Part shown: in pieces, positions 8,603 through 17,455 of the stretch
Numbering within the stretch: the stretch's first letter is position 1
Layout: each line of letters opens with the position of its first letter
Assembly (NCBI GenBank): GCA_934757155.1
Contig: CAKVLI010000006.1
Span: forward strand, 22,688-86,687
DNA from: an uncultured Candidatus Melainabacteria bacterium
Lineage (GTDB): Bacteria; Cyanobacteriota; Vampirovibrionia; Gastranaerophilales; Gastranaerophilaceae
Reading direction: 5' to 3'
DNA: 64,000 nt
The notes under the pieces: generated by a model
Database searches by the model: none
What the model was told of the DNA's origin: nothing
The model's input: the letters and a program-made list of their open reading frames with translations, nothing else
Position numbers and translations under genes: made by a program

Positions 8603-9360
8603 GTGAAGAAAGTTTTATTTACGGAAAAAATGCAGTAATCGAAGCTCTTGAAACCGGAAACAGAGAGTTCAACAGAATATTGATTTCCAACACATCCAGA
8701 GCGGACGAAAAAATTGAAAAAATCAAACAACTTGCAAAAGAGTCCGGAATTGTTTTTCAGTTTGTGAACAAAGAAAAACTCAACCAAATTGCTCAAGAAG
8801 CTCGTCACCAAGGGGTCATTGCACAAATTGCCCCAATCAAATACGAAGAGTTAGAAGATTTTATTGAACGCAAGTCTGATAAACTTGCTTCTGTAATAAT
8901 TTTGGACGGGATAGAAGACTCCCACAATCTTGGCGCAATTATTCGTTCTGCTGTTTGTGCAGGTGTTGACGGGATTATTCTTCCTTCGAGAAGAGGGGTA
9001 TTGGTTAATTCTACCGTTGAAAAAACGAGTGCGGGCGCAGTAAACCATATTTCTATAATAAAAGTAAATAGCATAGTTAACGCTGTCCAAAAATTAAAAG
9101 AAAACAACTACTGGGTAATTGCTTCGGATCATCATTCTGATAATGATTATTATGATATTGATTACACAGACATGAATTTTGCATTAATTATGGGAGCTGA
9201 ACACGCAGGCATTTCGAAATCATTACTTAAACTTTCGGATTTTAAGGTTAAAATACCAATGTTAACAAATTTTAATTCTTTAAATGTTTCAAACGCAGCT
9301 GCTATAATATTATTTGAGAGCGTTAAACAAAAGTTACGAAAAACTGAGAAAAGAGGCTAA
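8599..9360 (+). CDS. rlmB: TrmH/RlmB-family rRNA 2'-O-methyltransferase
   Basis: SPOUT-class methyltransferase, 253 residues. An N-terminal L30e-like substrate-binding domain (YGKNAVIEALETG start) is followed by the SpoU catalytic domain with the three conserved motifs LDGIEDSHNLGAIIRSA, LIMGAEHAGIS and SLNVSNAAAIILFE. The closest well-known role is 2'-O-methylation of G2251 in 23S rRNA, but tRNA or other rRNA targets are possible for this family. It starts inside nadA (ATGA overlap) and ends one base before the sigma factor start codon. Confidence 0.88.
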   Translation: MSEESFIYGKNAVIEALETGNREFNRILISNTSRADEKIEKIKQLAKESGIVFQFVNKEKLNQIAQEARHQGVIAQIAPIKYEELEDFIERKSDKLASVIILDGIEDSHNLGAIIRSAVCAGVDGIILPSRRGVLVNSTVEKTSAGAVNHISIIKVNSIVNAVQKLKENNYWVIASDHHSDNDYYDIDYTDMNFALIMGAEHAGISKSLLKLSDFKVKIPMLTNFNSLNVSNAAAIILFESVKQKLRKTEKRG

Positions 9361-9361
9361 A

Positions 9362-10363
9362 ATGGCTAAAAAAAGTAAATTAAATATCATAGTCGATGAC
9401 ATTTCTGATGAAGGCGTTGATTTTAACAGTATTGAGCCTGTCGAAGATTTGGATGACGAAGATAATATTGCAATTGAAGAGCCGAAGACTCAAGAGAGCC
9501 TGAACTCAGTTAATTCTGATGACTCTGTAAGAATTTATCTTCAACAAATTGGGAAAATCCCTCTTCTTTCAGCAGAAGAAGAGCTCGAAGTTGCCAAAAA
9601 GATTTATGACACACAGTGTGAAATTGCCAGAAAAGTTCTGATAAATGCGAACTTACGTCTTGTTGTAAGTATTGCAAAAAAATACATCGGACGCGGACTC
9701 TCTTTCTTGGATTTAATTCAGGAAGGAAATATGGGACTGATTAAAGCTACTGAAAAATTTGATTACACAAAAGGGTACAAGTTCTCAACATATGCAACCT
9801 GGTGGATTCAACAATCTATCACAAGAGCAATCGCGGACAAAGCAAGAATTATCAGATTGCCTATTCACTTGATTGAATCTATTAACAAAATCAAAAAAGC
9901 GACCATTGATTTAACTACAGAATTGGGTAGAATTCCTGTAAAACAAGAGATTGCGGACAAATTGGGAATTCCGGTATCAAAGCTTACGTCAATCATAAAA
10001 TCTACTCAATCTACCATAAGTATTGACACCCCGACTGGACAAAAGGATGATTCTAACAAAATCATCGACTACATCGTAGACGAATCAACCTTAGCTCCGG
10101 AGTCACTTGTATCACAAGAAAGCCTTCTTGATGATATTAAAGGTATGCTCGAACAATTGAGTCCAAAAGAAAGAGACGTACTGATTTTGAGATTTGGTTT
10201 AAATAACGACGGAAACAAAAAAACCTTGGACGAAATTGGTACAATTTACGGAGTTTCAAGAGAAAGAATCCGCCAAATCGAAAACAGAGCAATTTCTAAA
10301 TTGAAAAAACTCTGCAAGAACAAGAATTTAACCGCCGGATTAAAGAACTATTTCGGTGCATAA
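9362..10363 (+). CDS. RNA polymerase sigma-70 factor, primary or group 2
   Basis: 333 residues from ATG 9362, with AGAGG upstream overlapping the end of rlmB. After an acidic N-terminal stretch come region 1.2 (VRIYLQQIGKIPLLSAEEE), region 2 with the -10-recognition helix (YKFSTYATWWIQQSITRAI), region 3, and region 4 with the -35 helix-turn-helix (TLDEIGTIYGVSRERIRQIENRA). Intact -10 and -35 recognition elements and a near-perfect fit to RpoD/SigA make it a vegetative-type factor. The short N-terminus leaves open whether it is RpoD itself or a group 2 paralogue. Confidence 0.9.
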   Translation: MAKKSKLNIIVDDISDEGVDFNSIEPVEDLDDEDNIAIEEPKTQESLNSVNSDDSVRIYLQQIGKIPLLSAEEELEVAKKIYDTQCEIARKVLINANLRLVVSIAKKYIGRGLSFLDLIQEGNMGLIKATEKFDYTKGYKFSTYATWWIQQSITRAIADKARIIRLPIHLIESINKIKKATIDLTTELGRIPVKQEIADKLGIPVSKLTSIIKSTQSTISIDTPTGQKDDSNKIIDYIVDESTLAPESLVSQESLLDDIKGMLEQLSPKERDVLILRFGLNNDGNKKTLDEIGTIYGVSRERIRQIENRAISKLKKLCKNKNLTAGLKNYFGA

Positions 10364-10376
10364 TAAAGGATTAAAA

Positions 10377-12137
10377 ATGACAGATATAAATAGAATTAAC
10401 GAATTAGTTGGAAATAAAGAGTTTGAAGAAGCAAGAGTTTGGATTAAGGAAGGACTTGTGGAAAATCCAAACGATGCAGAATTACTTAAACTCGGCGGAT
10501 TAACCGATGTTAACTTAAACTTGTGGGATGAAGCCAGACAAAAGTTTGAATCTGTCGTAAAATTTTCTCCGGAAGATGCAACCTCATGGTTTTATCTTGC
10601 AGGGTGCTATGACAAGTTAGGTGACCTGATTTCCGCTAAGAATGCATACATAACTGTTCTTCAGCTTCGTCCGGAATACATGGAGGCTTATCAAAGCCTT
10701 TGCGTAACGCTTTTGAAACTTAATGAAATTGATGAAACGGTTAATTATGCGAGAAGAGCATCCGCACTTGACCCTGATGCATACATTTACGATTTTATTA
10801 TCGGAACAGCTTATATGAAGAATAAGGCTTATGACGAAGCTCTTGAACCATTACAACAGGCTGTAGAAAAAGCTCCAAGGAACCTTGGCTCACTGAACAG
10901 TCTGGGCACATGCTATATGGCAACCGGAAAAAGTGACGATGCTATAAAGATTTATGAGAGAGCGCTTGAGATTAGCCCTCAAAGCCCCATGGCATATTTT
11001 AATATCGGTTCTGCCTATCAAATCAAGCAAAACCATGAAAAAGCGGTTGAATACCTCAGAAAAGCTGTTGAAATAGATGAAGACGAAAGTTTTCTGTCCG
11101 CGCTTGCAATGTCTGAAGTCAAATTAAGAGATTATGATTGCGCATTGAAGCATTACAAGCAGCTTTCACTCATGTGCCCAGGGAAAGAGAATTATAAATA
11201 TAATGTAATAACTTGTTACGAAGCTCTGGGGGATTATCAAACCGCAATAAATATGTTGGAAAGCTTAGTTTATGTTAATCCTAAATTTACACTTCCTGCT
11301 CAAAAGCTTGCAAGTCTTTATATTAAAACCAATCAACCTGCGAAAGCCAAAGAAATTTATGACAAAATTTTGTTGAAAAACAATGTTACAGCAGAAATCC
11401 TTCATCAATATGCGATTTTGTCTTCAAGTTTGTGCGATACTGAAACCGCAGAAAAGATGCTCAAAAAAGTTATTAATATGGACCCTGATTTAGCCAAGGC
11501 TCACAAGGATTTGGGTATAATCTACCTGAATAAAAGATTGTTTAATTACGCAGAAGACGAGTTCAAAACTGCGTTAAAACTTGCACCAAACGATTTTGAA
11601 ATAATTTTTGAATACGGTAATTATTTATATTCCGTATCAAAAAACTCAGAAGCAGACAGATATTACGGAGAGGCTCTTGAGCTTGACCCTAAAAATGTTA
11701 TTGCGCTAACTTTTATGGCACTTAACAAACTCGTTCTTAATCAACTTGATGAAGCTAAAAAATATATTATGAAAGCCATTGAATATGAACCTAACCATGA
11801 GTATGTTCAATTCTGTGTCGGAAGAATTTGTTATGCACGAAAAGAATACGAAGAAGCTAAAAAATATCTTATCCGTGCCGTCGAACAAAACCCTGATATA
11901 GAAACCCAAAACACACTTGCTTTGACGTATTATGAACTCGGCGATTATAATCAAGCATTAAATATTTTCAAGAATATTGACTCTAAAAAGCCAAACAGCA
12001 TTTCTGTATTAATGAGTATGGCAAAGTGCTATGAAGCTTTAAAAGACAATGATAACGCGCTCAAGGTTTTAGACAAAGTTGTTGATATATTCCCTGAAGA
12101 CGAAGATGCACACGAGATGATAAGACGCTTGTCTTAA
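10377..12137 (+). CDS. Tetratricopeptide-repeat protein
   Basis: 586 residues from ATG 10377, after TAAAGGA. The upstream GTG at 10356 is less likely. Nearly the whole protein is about 16 tandem TPR units with the usual W/L/G/Y/A/P spacing (for example DEALEPLQQAVEKAPRNLGS and YGEALELDPKNVIALTFMAL). No signal peptide or membrane helix, so it is a cytoplasmic scaffold of unknown partner. It follows the sigma factor by 13 bases and precedes the CheR-like pair by 36, which suggests one transcript. Confidence 0.9.
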   Translation: MTDINRINELVGNKEFEEARVWIKEGLVENPNDAELLKLGGLTDVNLNLWDEARQKFESVVKFSPEDATSWFYLAGCYDKLGDLISAKNAYITVLQLRPEYMEAYQSLCVTLLKLNEIDETVNYARRASALDPDAYIYDFIIGTAYMKNKAYDEALEPLQQAVEKAPRNLGSLNSLGTCYMATGKSDDAIKIYERALEISPQSPMAYFNIGSAYQIKQNHEKAVEYLRKAVEIDEDESFLSALAMSEVKLRDYDCALKHYKQLSLMCPGKENYKYNVITCYEALGDYQTAINMLESLVYVNPKFTLPAQKLASLYIKTNQPAKAKEIYDKILLKNNVTAEILHQYAILSSSLCDTETAEKMLKKVINMDPDLAKAHKDLGIIYLNKRLFNYAEDEFKTALKLAPNDFEIIFEYGNYLYSVSKNSEADRYYGEALELDPKNVIALTFMALNKLVLNQLDEAKKYIMKAIEYEPNHEYVQFCVGRICYARKEYEEAKKYLIRAVEQNPDIETQNTLALTYYELGDYNQALNIFKNIDSKKPNSISVLMSMAKCYEALKDNDNALKVLDKVVDIFPEDEDAHEMIRRLS

Positions 12138-12173
12138 GTGGCAAAATTTATTTTTAGCAGTTTTTAAAAATGT

Positions 12174-12929
12174 ATGCTAAAAATAAATCCCAACTTTACA
12201 ACCTATAATTCTCCAAGCTTCAAATCTAATCAAAGGTTAGTTGTTGACAGCAAAGGCGTTGTACGTCATCAAAATACAACCGTATTTTTTAGGGGAGACC
12301 TCAATTGGATGAAGTTTGTCAGGTTTTTGAAAAACAGATTCAAGGATGTTGACAAAGTCAATATATTTGCAGCTGCTTGTTCGGATGGCTCTGAACCGTG
12401 GTCTTTAGCCATAATGTTAAAAGAACAATTCGGGAACGAGGCTGATAAATTTTTCCCGATTGTGGCATCCGATTTTGATTCGGAAATAATTCGACGTGCA
12501 AAAAATGCCCCTTGCACAATTAGTTTAGAGGATTCCAGATTGCTCAAATTATACACTAAGGGGAATTTTGATAAATATTTTGAACACACGAAACCAGCCT
12601 ACTTAGACTTAGACTTTTCAATTATGAAAGGAGCTGTTCGCCCGACCCCTTATATGAACTCATTAGTAAACTTCAAAGTTTCGGATATTACAAAAGAAAT
12701 TGAAAATATCCCGCCCGAAAACTCTGTTGTTCTCTGCAGAAATTGTTGGAAATATTTTTCTTTTCCAAAAAGATATGAAGTCGCAGACGCCCTTGCGAAC
12801 CGGCTTGGAGACAGTTCTCTGGTCGTTATGGGCTATTTGGAAGAAATGCTCAACCACGACGGAATTTTGCGAGACAAAGGTTTTCGCCCGACCAGACTAA
12901 ATCATGTTTTCGAAAAAGACAAATTTTAA
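12174..12929 (+). CDS. CheR-like SAM methyltransferase, copy 1
   Basis: 251 residues. The SAM-binding motif AACSDGSEPWSLAIMLKEQF matches the CheR ACSxGEEPYSLA signature. ASDFDSEIIRRAK and NSVVLCRNCWKYFS match the later CheR motifs (ATDID..L..A and CRNVLIYF). The N-terminal four-helix region of true CheR is replaced by about 35 residues starting MLKINPNFTTYNSPSFKSNQ, an FKG-type motif. No receptors, CheA, CheB or CheW lie nearby, so chemoreceptor methylation is doubtful and the substrate is unknown. The product is about 80% identical to copy 2. Confidence 0.82.
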   Translation: MLKINPNFTTYNSPSFKSNQRLVVDSKGVVRHQNTTVFFRGDLNWMKFVRFLKNRFKDVDKVNIFAAACSDGSEPWSLAIMLKEQFGNEADKFFPIVASDFDSEIIRRAKNAPCTISLEDSRLLKLYTKGNFDKYFEHTKPAYLDLDFSIMKGAVRPTPYMNSLVNFKVSDITKEIENIPPENSVVLCRNCWKYFSFPKRYEVADALANRLGDSSLVVMGYLEEMLNHDGILRDKGFRPTRLNHVFEKDKF

Positions 12930-12976
12930 ACCCTTGGGTCAATATTTTGTCCCAATTGTGAACGAACAAAGTTATA
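12926..12976 (-). pseudogene. Fossil 3' end of the convergent membrane-protein gene
   Basis: Minus-strand reading gives YNFVRSQLGQNIDPRV-stop, against NNFVRSQLGQNFDTRV-stop at the true end of the membrane-protein gene (13755-13805). It has no upstream coding sequence. It shows that the CheR-like duplication carried along the last 17 codons of the convergent neighbour. Confidence 0.75.
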
Positions 12977-13002
12977 ACAAAAACCGGAGATTTTAAAAAT
13001 AT

Positions 13003-13758
13003 ATGCTAAAAATCAATCCCAACTTTACAACCTATAATTCCCCAAGCTTCAAGTCCAATCAAAGGTTAGTTTTTGACAGCAAAGGCGTTTTGCATCATCA
13101 AAACTCCACCGTATTTTTTAGAAAAGACTTGAATTGGAAGCAGTTTGTCAGGTTTCTTAATAACAGATTTAAAGATGTAGACAAAGTCAATCTTTTTGCA
13201 ACCGCCTGTTCTGACGGCTCAGAACCTTGGTCTTTAGCCGTCATGTTAAAGGAACAATTCGGAGATGAAGCCGATAAATTTTTCCCGATTATGGCATCTG
13301 ACTTTGATCCTGAAATCATTCAACGAGCCCAAAATGCCCCTTGTACAATTAGTTCAGAGGATTCCAGATTGCTCAAATTATACACTCAGGGGAATTTTGA
13401 TAAATATTTTGAACACGTAAAACCATCCTACTTAGACTTAGACTTTTCAGTTATGAAAGGAGCTGTTCGCCCAACCCCTTATATGAACTCATTAGTAAAC
13501 TTCAAAGTCTCGGATATAACAAAAGAAATTGAAAATATCCCGCCCGAAAATTCTGTCGTTCTCTGCAGAAACTGTTGGAGATATTTTTCTGTTCCGAAAA
13601 GGCAGGAAGTTGCAAAAGCTCTTTCAAATCAACTCGGGGAGAGTTCTCTCGTTGTTGTGGGAGAGTTGGAATATGCCTTAAATCACGATGGAATTTTGCG
13701 AGATAACGGTTTCAGACAAACCGCACTACATAATGTTTTCGAAAAAGACAAATTTTAA
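13003..13758 (+). CDS. CheR-like SAM methyltransferase, copy 2
   Basis: 251 residues, tandem paralogue of copy 1 with no length change. SAM motif ATACSDGSEPWSLAVMLKEQF and CRNCWRYFSVPKRQEV are both intact, so both copies look functional. Differences cluster in the C-terminal third (VVVGELEYALNHDGILRDNG against VVMGYLEEMLNHDGILRDKG), where CheR-type enzymes position their substrate. A CCGGAGA ribosome-binding site lies about 14 bases upstream. Its stop codon overlaps the stop of the convergent membrane-protein gene. Confidence 0.82.
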   Translation: MLKINPNFTTYNSPSFKSNQRLVFDSKGVLHHQNSTVFFRKDLNWKQFVRFLNNRFKDVDKVNLFATACSDGSEPWSLAVMLKEQFGDEADKFFPIMASDFDPEIIQRAQNAPCTISSEDSRLLKLYTQGNFDKYFEHVKPSYLDLDFSVMKGAVRPTPYMNSLVNFKVSDITKEIENIPPENSVVLCRNCWRYFSVPKRQEVAKALSNQLGESSLVVVGELEYALNHDGILRDNGFRQTALHNVFEKDKF

Positions 13759-14582
13759 ACCCTTGTGTCGAAATTTTGTCCCAATTGCGAACGAACAAAA
13801 TTATTGTAATAGTAATAAAAAATTCCAATCGCAAAGATAACAAGGCAATAAAAATTAGTTAATGTTACAACAAAATTCATTATCATATTACCGACCGAAA
13901 GTGCCGCCAATATTGACAACACGAAATTTACAACAAAAACAAGAAGATAAATTCCGAGCGTTACAAAAAATTTTCTGCCAAAAATATCTTTAATAGAAAT
14001 CCAGAACGCTTTCAGCGGGTTTTTATCTTTGAAAAACATTGCAGGTAAATATAGAATTAAGAGGAAGTATGCAATCGCCATAACTCCCAGTAATAATAAG
14101 TTCCAATGATTAAGCTGTGCTAATTGTTCCGCACTGAGTGAAGCCAAAAATTCCTTCAATGCCTCTGCGTTTTGAATAGCTTTTGATAAGCTTTCGCCTG
14201 AAATTTCGGGATCCCCGATTAATTTGAGTCCGACTCCGTAAGCCGCAGTCAGAGCAATAGCCATAAATATAAATGAATTTACAATCAAACCTAAAGCGGA
14301 AAGGAAGTATTCCCCAACACCGGACGGAAATTCTTTCAACAAGGAGTTTGGATCTTCTTCCGGTGGAGATACAATTGCGCATTTAACCATATTAAACCAG
14401 CCTGCCACAAATGCTCCACTCATAAGAAGCAGTAACACTATCGCGATTAGAATATTCAACAACTTGCCATTCAAAGAAACTGATAAATAAACACTTGAAA
14501 TCAGTGAAAATAGTATCAAAGGTGTTGCAAGCACTATATATTTATTTGAAAGTTTAAAAATAGCTTTAAAACTGTTATGCAT
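13755..14582 (-). CDS. Multi-pass membrane protein, unknown function
   Basis: 275 residues with about six hydrophobic helices (for example PLILFSLISSVYLSVSL, LLNILIAIVLLLLMSGAFVA, FILMVFVVNFVLSILAAL-type segments near the C-terminus). A soluble stretch at about 85-110 contains PPEEDPNSLLKEFPSG. The pattern recalls DUF4013-like glycerophosphoryl-diesterase-type membrane domains, but I cannot name the family. AGGAGAG precedes the start. It lies 12 bases after the CpaE-like gene, so they are probably co-transcribed. Its last codons are duplicated at 12926-12976. Confidence 0.8.
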   Translation of the reverse strand: MHNSFKAIFKLSNKYIVLATPLILFSLISSVYLSVSLNGKLLNILIAIVLLLLMSGAFVAGWFNMVKCAIVSPPEEDPNSLLKEFPSGVGEYFLSALGLIVNSFIFMAIALTAAYGVGLKLIGDPEISGESLSKAIQNAEALKEFLASLSAEQLAQLNHWNLLLLGVMAIAYFLLILYLPAMFFKDKNPLKAFWISIKDIFGRKFFVTLGIYLLVFVVNFVLSILAALSVGNMIMNFVVTLTNFYCLVIFAIGIFYYYYNNFVRSQLGQNFDTRV

Positions 14583-14594
14583 TTTCTCTCCTGT

Positions 14595-15746
14595 TTAAAT
14601 TCTGTATTTCAAAACTGCCGTTTCTGCCATATCATCTGCAATTTTTCCGGCAAAATCTCTAAAACTGTTTGCTATATTGGAATTTGTACTGACTTCAGAA
14701 ACCGTTACACCTTTGTTTATAGCTTCCATAATAGAGAAATAATTGTTCGGTATTTTCCAATATACTTTTTCCCCCAAAGTCGTTTCAATGTCCTCTAATT
14801 TTATCTCGTCGTTTTCCATATAACGATTTAAAACTACTTTAACTTTATCTTGCGGATAACGTCTGGATTTGAATAAATTCAGACATCTTTGTGCATTTCT
14901 GATTGCAGGAATATTAACAATAGTTGTAAACAATATTAAATCTGAAATATCAAGAATTTTCAAGCTGTTTTCATCAATATTTGAAGACAAATCAACCACA
15001 ATGAACGGAAATACTTTTTTCAAAGCCGAGAACAATTTTTCAATCTTTTGTGGAGTAATGCACTCAGACTGTTCAATATAATTCGGGTCTGAAAGCACAT
15101 ATAAATTGGTACTTTTATACTGTTCAAAAGCCTTAATCAGAGCGTCTTCTTTTTTATCCATAAGATTATTTATGACATAACTTACGTCAAAAGTCGGATT
15201 AAGATTTAAGAAAGTAGACACGTCGCCTAATTGCAAATTCAAATCCACAAGCGCAGTTTTATCTCCGGTTGTTCTTGCAATCTCTGCCGCTAAATTAACC
15301 GCCACTGTAGTTTTTCCGATACCACCTTTGTTTGAATATACAGCTATAATTTTTGAAGCAGATTCTTCTTCCGGTTCAATTTTTTGCAGCAAGGTCAAAA
15401 CTCTTTTTAAATCATCTTTAATCAAAGGTTTGGGCAAAAATTCCTTTGCTCCTAATCTCATAGCCTTCACAATATTATCTGTAGAATAATCAGTTGAAGT
15501 AATCACTATTTGGGGAGTATAGAGCTTAATGTTCTCAACAATTCCTTGTGTTTCAAGATCCTGATTGTCCGGAATATCAATAAAAACAACAGCTTGATTT
15601 CCCAGACTCTTGATGTATTCATAGCCTTGATTGTAGTCATCATAGAACTTTATATCTTCGACTCCCAAATCCTTTAAGTAAGAGCCCATAACCTCTTGTG
15701 AATTAGGATTCTTTTCAAGCACTATAACAGAAGGAAATTTCTCCAT
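14595..15746 (-). CDS. CpaE/TadZ-like receiver-ATPase protein
   Basis: 383 residues from ATG 15746, preceded by GGAGAGGTG. Residues 1 to about 120 form a CheY-like receiver domain (VIVLEKNPNSQEVMGSYL start, AVVFIDIPD at the usual Asp position, LPKPLIKDDL at the Lys position). The rest is a ParA/MinD-type ATPase with deviant Walker A SNKGGIGKTTVAVN and LVDLNLQLGDVSTFL as Walker A'. This is the CpaE/TadZ layout, a polar localisation factor of type IV/Tad pili. It fits with the PilMNO genes at 5-7.6 kb but lies in a separate operon. Confidence 0.85.
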   Translation of the reverse strand: MEKFPSVIVLEKNPNSQEVMGSYLKDLGVEDIKFYDDYNQGYEYIKSLGNQAVVFIDIPDNQDLETQGIVENIKLYTPQIVITSTDYSTDNIVKAMRLGAKEFLPKPLIKDDLKRVLTLLQKIEPEEESASKIIAVYSNKGGIGKTTVAVNLAAEIARTTGDKTALVDLNLQLGDVSTFLNLNPTFDVSYVINNLMDKKEDALIKAFEQYKSTNLYVLSDPNYIEQSECITPQKIEKLFSALKKVFPFIVVDLSSNIDENSLKILDISDLILFTTIVNIPAIRNAQRCLNLFKSRRYPQDKVKVVLNRYMENDEIKLEDIETTLGEKVYWKIPNNYFSIMEAINKGVTVSEVSTNSNIANSFRDFAGKIADDMAETAVLKYRI

Positions 15747-15793
15747 AAGCACCTCTCCAACCTAATATACAACAAATTGCTCTCAGACACAAT

Positions 15794-17371
15794 CTATTTA
15801 TCAGAAAAAATCATCTCCAAATCTTTTTTCGCCGAAGTTATTCCGTTAATCGAAAACTCTGTTTGCAAAGTGTTCATCAAAGAAGGGTTTAAAATAATCG
15901 GAGTACATTTTCCGACAAAAACCTTCGTGCTTGAATTCTCAGAGAAATACACCATTTGCGAAATCGAATTTCTATCACATTTTGGAACAAATACAGCCAT
16001 TCCCAACCCACGTTTTTTAATTTCATCATAGACACGCATTATGGCATAATTGTCATAACAAGCATTTATATGAATAAAATCATCACATTTAAAATTGTAA
16101 GAAAACGAAACAACTAACACATTTTTAGGCAGCAATTTGATAAGTTTATCAAAATAAGCCTGCTGCTCTAAAGAATACCCTTCAAGCCCTATCAGAAAGA
16201 CTTTCTCATATTTGCCCGAATTTAATTTTTCTTCAAGCAAATTTTTAACATCATCGTGATTATAGCCTATTACAACACTTTCGCACTGTTTTCCGGTTTT
16301 GAAGCCTTTAGCTTTTTGGGCAGAAGTTATGACTTCGGAAAAGTCATCATTTTCAATTCTGATAACGCCCTTCGGACAAGCATAATCCGTTGTAAAAAGT
16401 CGTCCGCGATAGAGGTTTTCAATATTATGCAAAGAATGCTTCGTTAAAATTATCGGTCCCGGAAAAGTCGCAAAATCTAACAAACAGTTCTCAACACCTT
16501 GCCCGTATTGACCTTTGAGATGTTCATAATCTAAAAACTTGGGAAAAGTATGCGCCACCATCATATCGTCATGTGTATAAACATCGATATCAGTACCTTT
16601 GAGCACTTCAAGAATTGTTTCTAACTCTCGAATATTCGAGCCTACGACAAGCAGGGCTTTTGAAGGCACTGTCGTATAAGAAACCTCTGCCACATCTTGT
16701 TTTCCATATCTTTCTTCCTGAGAAGAATGAACTAAAGTCATAATCTCGTTATCCACTTTCGCAGCATTATAAATTTCTGTTTTCAACTGCGAAACATCCT
16801 GTTCTTCAAGATTGATGAGGTGAAGAAGTTTTAATATCGTAAGGAACCCTTCGTCATAAGTTTTTCCGAAACTTTCCAAATCAAGAAGATTAATACTAAT
16901 GCTTTTAGCAATCACAAGCATAATATTATAAAAATCTCTCGTCTTTGCGGGAATTTTCGCTATCATAGCCTGAATTTTTCTCTCTCCAAACTTTATCGCA
17001 CTGATAATATCATTCGTTTGCGTAAAAAGTTCTAAAGATTCCAAACTTTCATCTTTAAAATCCTTCTCCTCAAAAATTTCATTGTATCTGTCAATTATCT
17101 GAGGCAGCTTTTCTTTAAAAGTCGACACGGTGGAAACAAAGCTTTCTTCCGTGAATTCCGGATTAGAAACAGCAATTGTTATTATGTTCAGAATGAATTC
17201 TTCCGCGTCTTTGTCCCTCTCACCTTTTTCTAAAAGGTACATAGCATATTTCCCGATAAGTTTGAGATACAAAAGTAAAACTCTTTGCAAGGCGGAGGTT
17301 CGCGGATTTATCGAACAAATTCCGTGCGAAGAGCAACTGTCATACTGAAAATCTTCTGATGAATTAACCAT
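15794..17371 (-). CDS. Degenerate hybrid-cluster-protein (Hcp) homologue
   Basis: 525 residues, against about 550 for Hcp. Collinear Hcp motifs run through the protein: HGICSINPRTSALQ near the N-terminus, VVGSNIRELETILEVLKGTD, VYTHDDMMVAH, GQYGQGVENCLLDFATFPGP, LFTTDYACPKGVIRI and a C-terminal VFVGKCTPIILNPSLMNTL. Compared with remembered Hcp, the first CxxC of the [4Fe-4S] site is absent. Of the hybrid-cluster ligands, His is Asn, Glu is Asp, three cysteines are replaced (NC to HS, GGCDG to GLEGY, ACGKYRF to SYNFKCD), one Cys is kept and the last Glu is Asp. Hydroxylamine or NO reduction is therefore unlikely. Promoter TTGAAA-16-TATCAT puts the start site on the A of ATG. Confidence 0.8.
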   Translation of the reverse strand: MVNSSEDFQYDSCSSHGICSINPRTSALQRVLLLYLKLIGKYAMYLLEKGERDKDAEEFILNIITIAVSNPEFTEESFVSTVSTFKEKLPQIIDRYNEIFEEKDFKDESLESLELFTQTNDIISAIKFGERKIQAMIAKIPAKTRDFYNIMLVIAKSISINLLDLESFGKTYDEGFLTILKLLHLINLEEQDVSQLKTEIYNAAKVDNEIMTLVHSSQEERYGKQDVAEVSYTTVPSKALLVVGSNIRELETILEVLKGTDIDVYTHDDMMVAHTFPKFLDYEHLKGQYGQGVENCLLDFATFPGPIILTKHSLHNIENLYRGRLFTTDYACPKGVIRIENDDFSEVITSAQKAKGFKTGKQCESVVIGYNHDDVKNLLEEKLNSGKYEKVFLIGLEGYSLEQQAYFDKLIKLLPKNVLVVSFSYNFKCDDFIHINACYDNYAIMRVYDEIKKRGLGMAVFVPKCDRNSISQMVYFSENSSTKVFVGKCTPIILNPSLMNTLQTEFSINGITSAKKDLEMIFSDK

Positions 17372-17377
17372 AAGAAT

Positions 17378-17405
17378 ATGATACGACTCTCCAAAGACTT
17401 TTCAA
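17378..17405 (-). promoter_or_regulatory. Promoter of the Hcp-like gene, predicted leaderless
   Basis: On the minus strand TTGAAA, 16 bases, then TATCAT (plus 17378-17383). The standard +1 falls on 17371, the A of the start codon. Confidence 0.55.
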
Positions 17406-17434
17406 TTACCGCCAAGGCTATTTTATGGTATAAT
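17406..17434 (+). promoter_or_regulatory. Extended -10 promoter of the HD-domain gene
   Basis: TGG-TATAAT with TATAAT at 17429-17434 and a poor -35 (TTACCG, 17406-17411). It lies 21 bases before ATG 17456, with AAGGGGGA between. Confidence 0.65.
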
Positions 17435-17455
17435 TTTTCAACAAGGGGGATTAAT

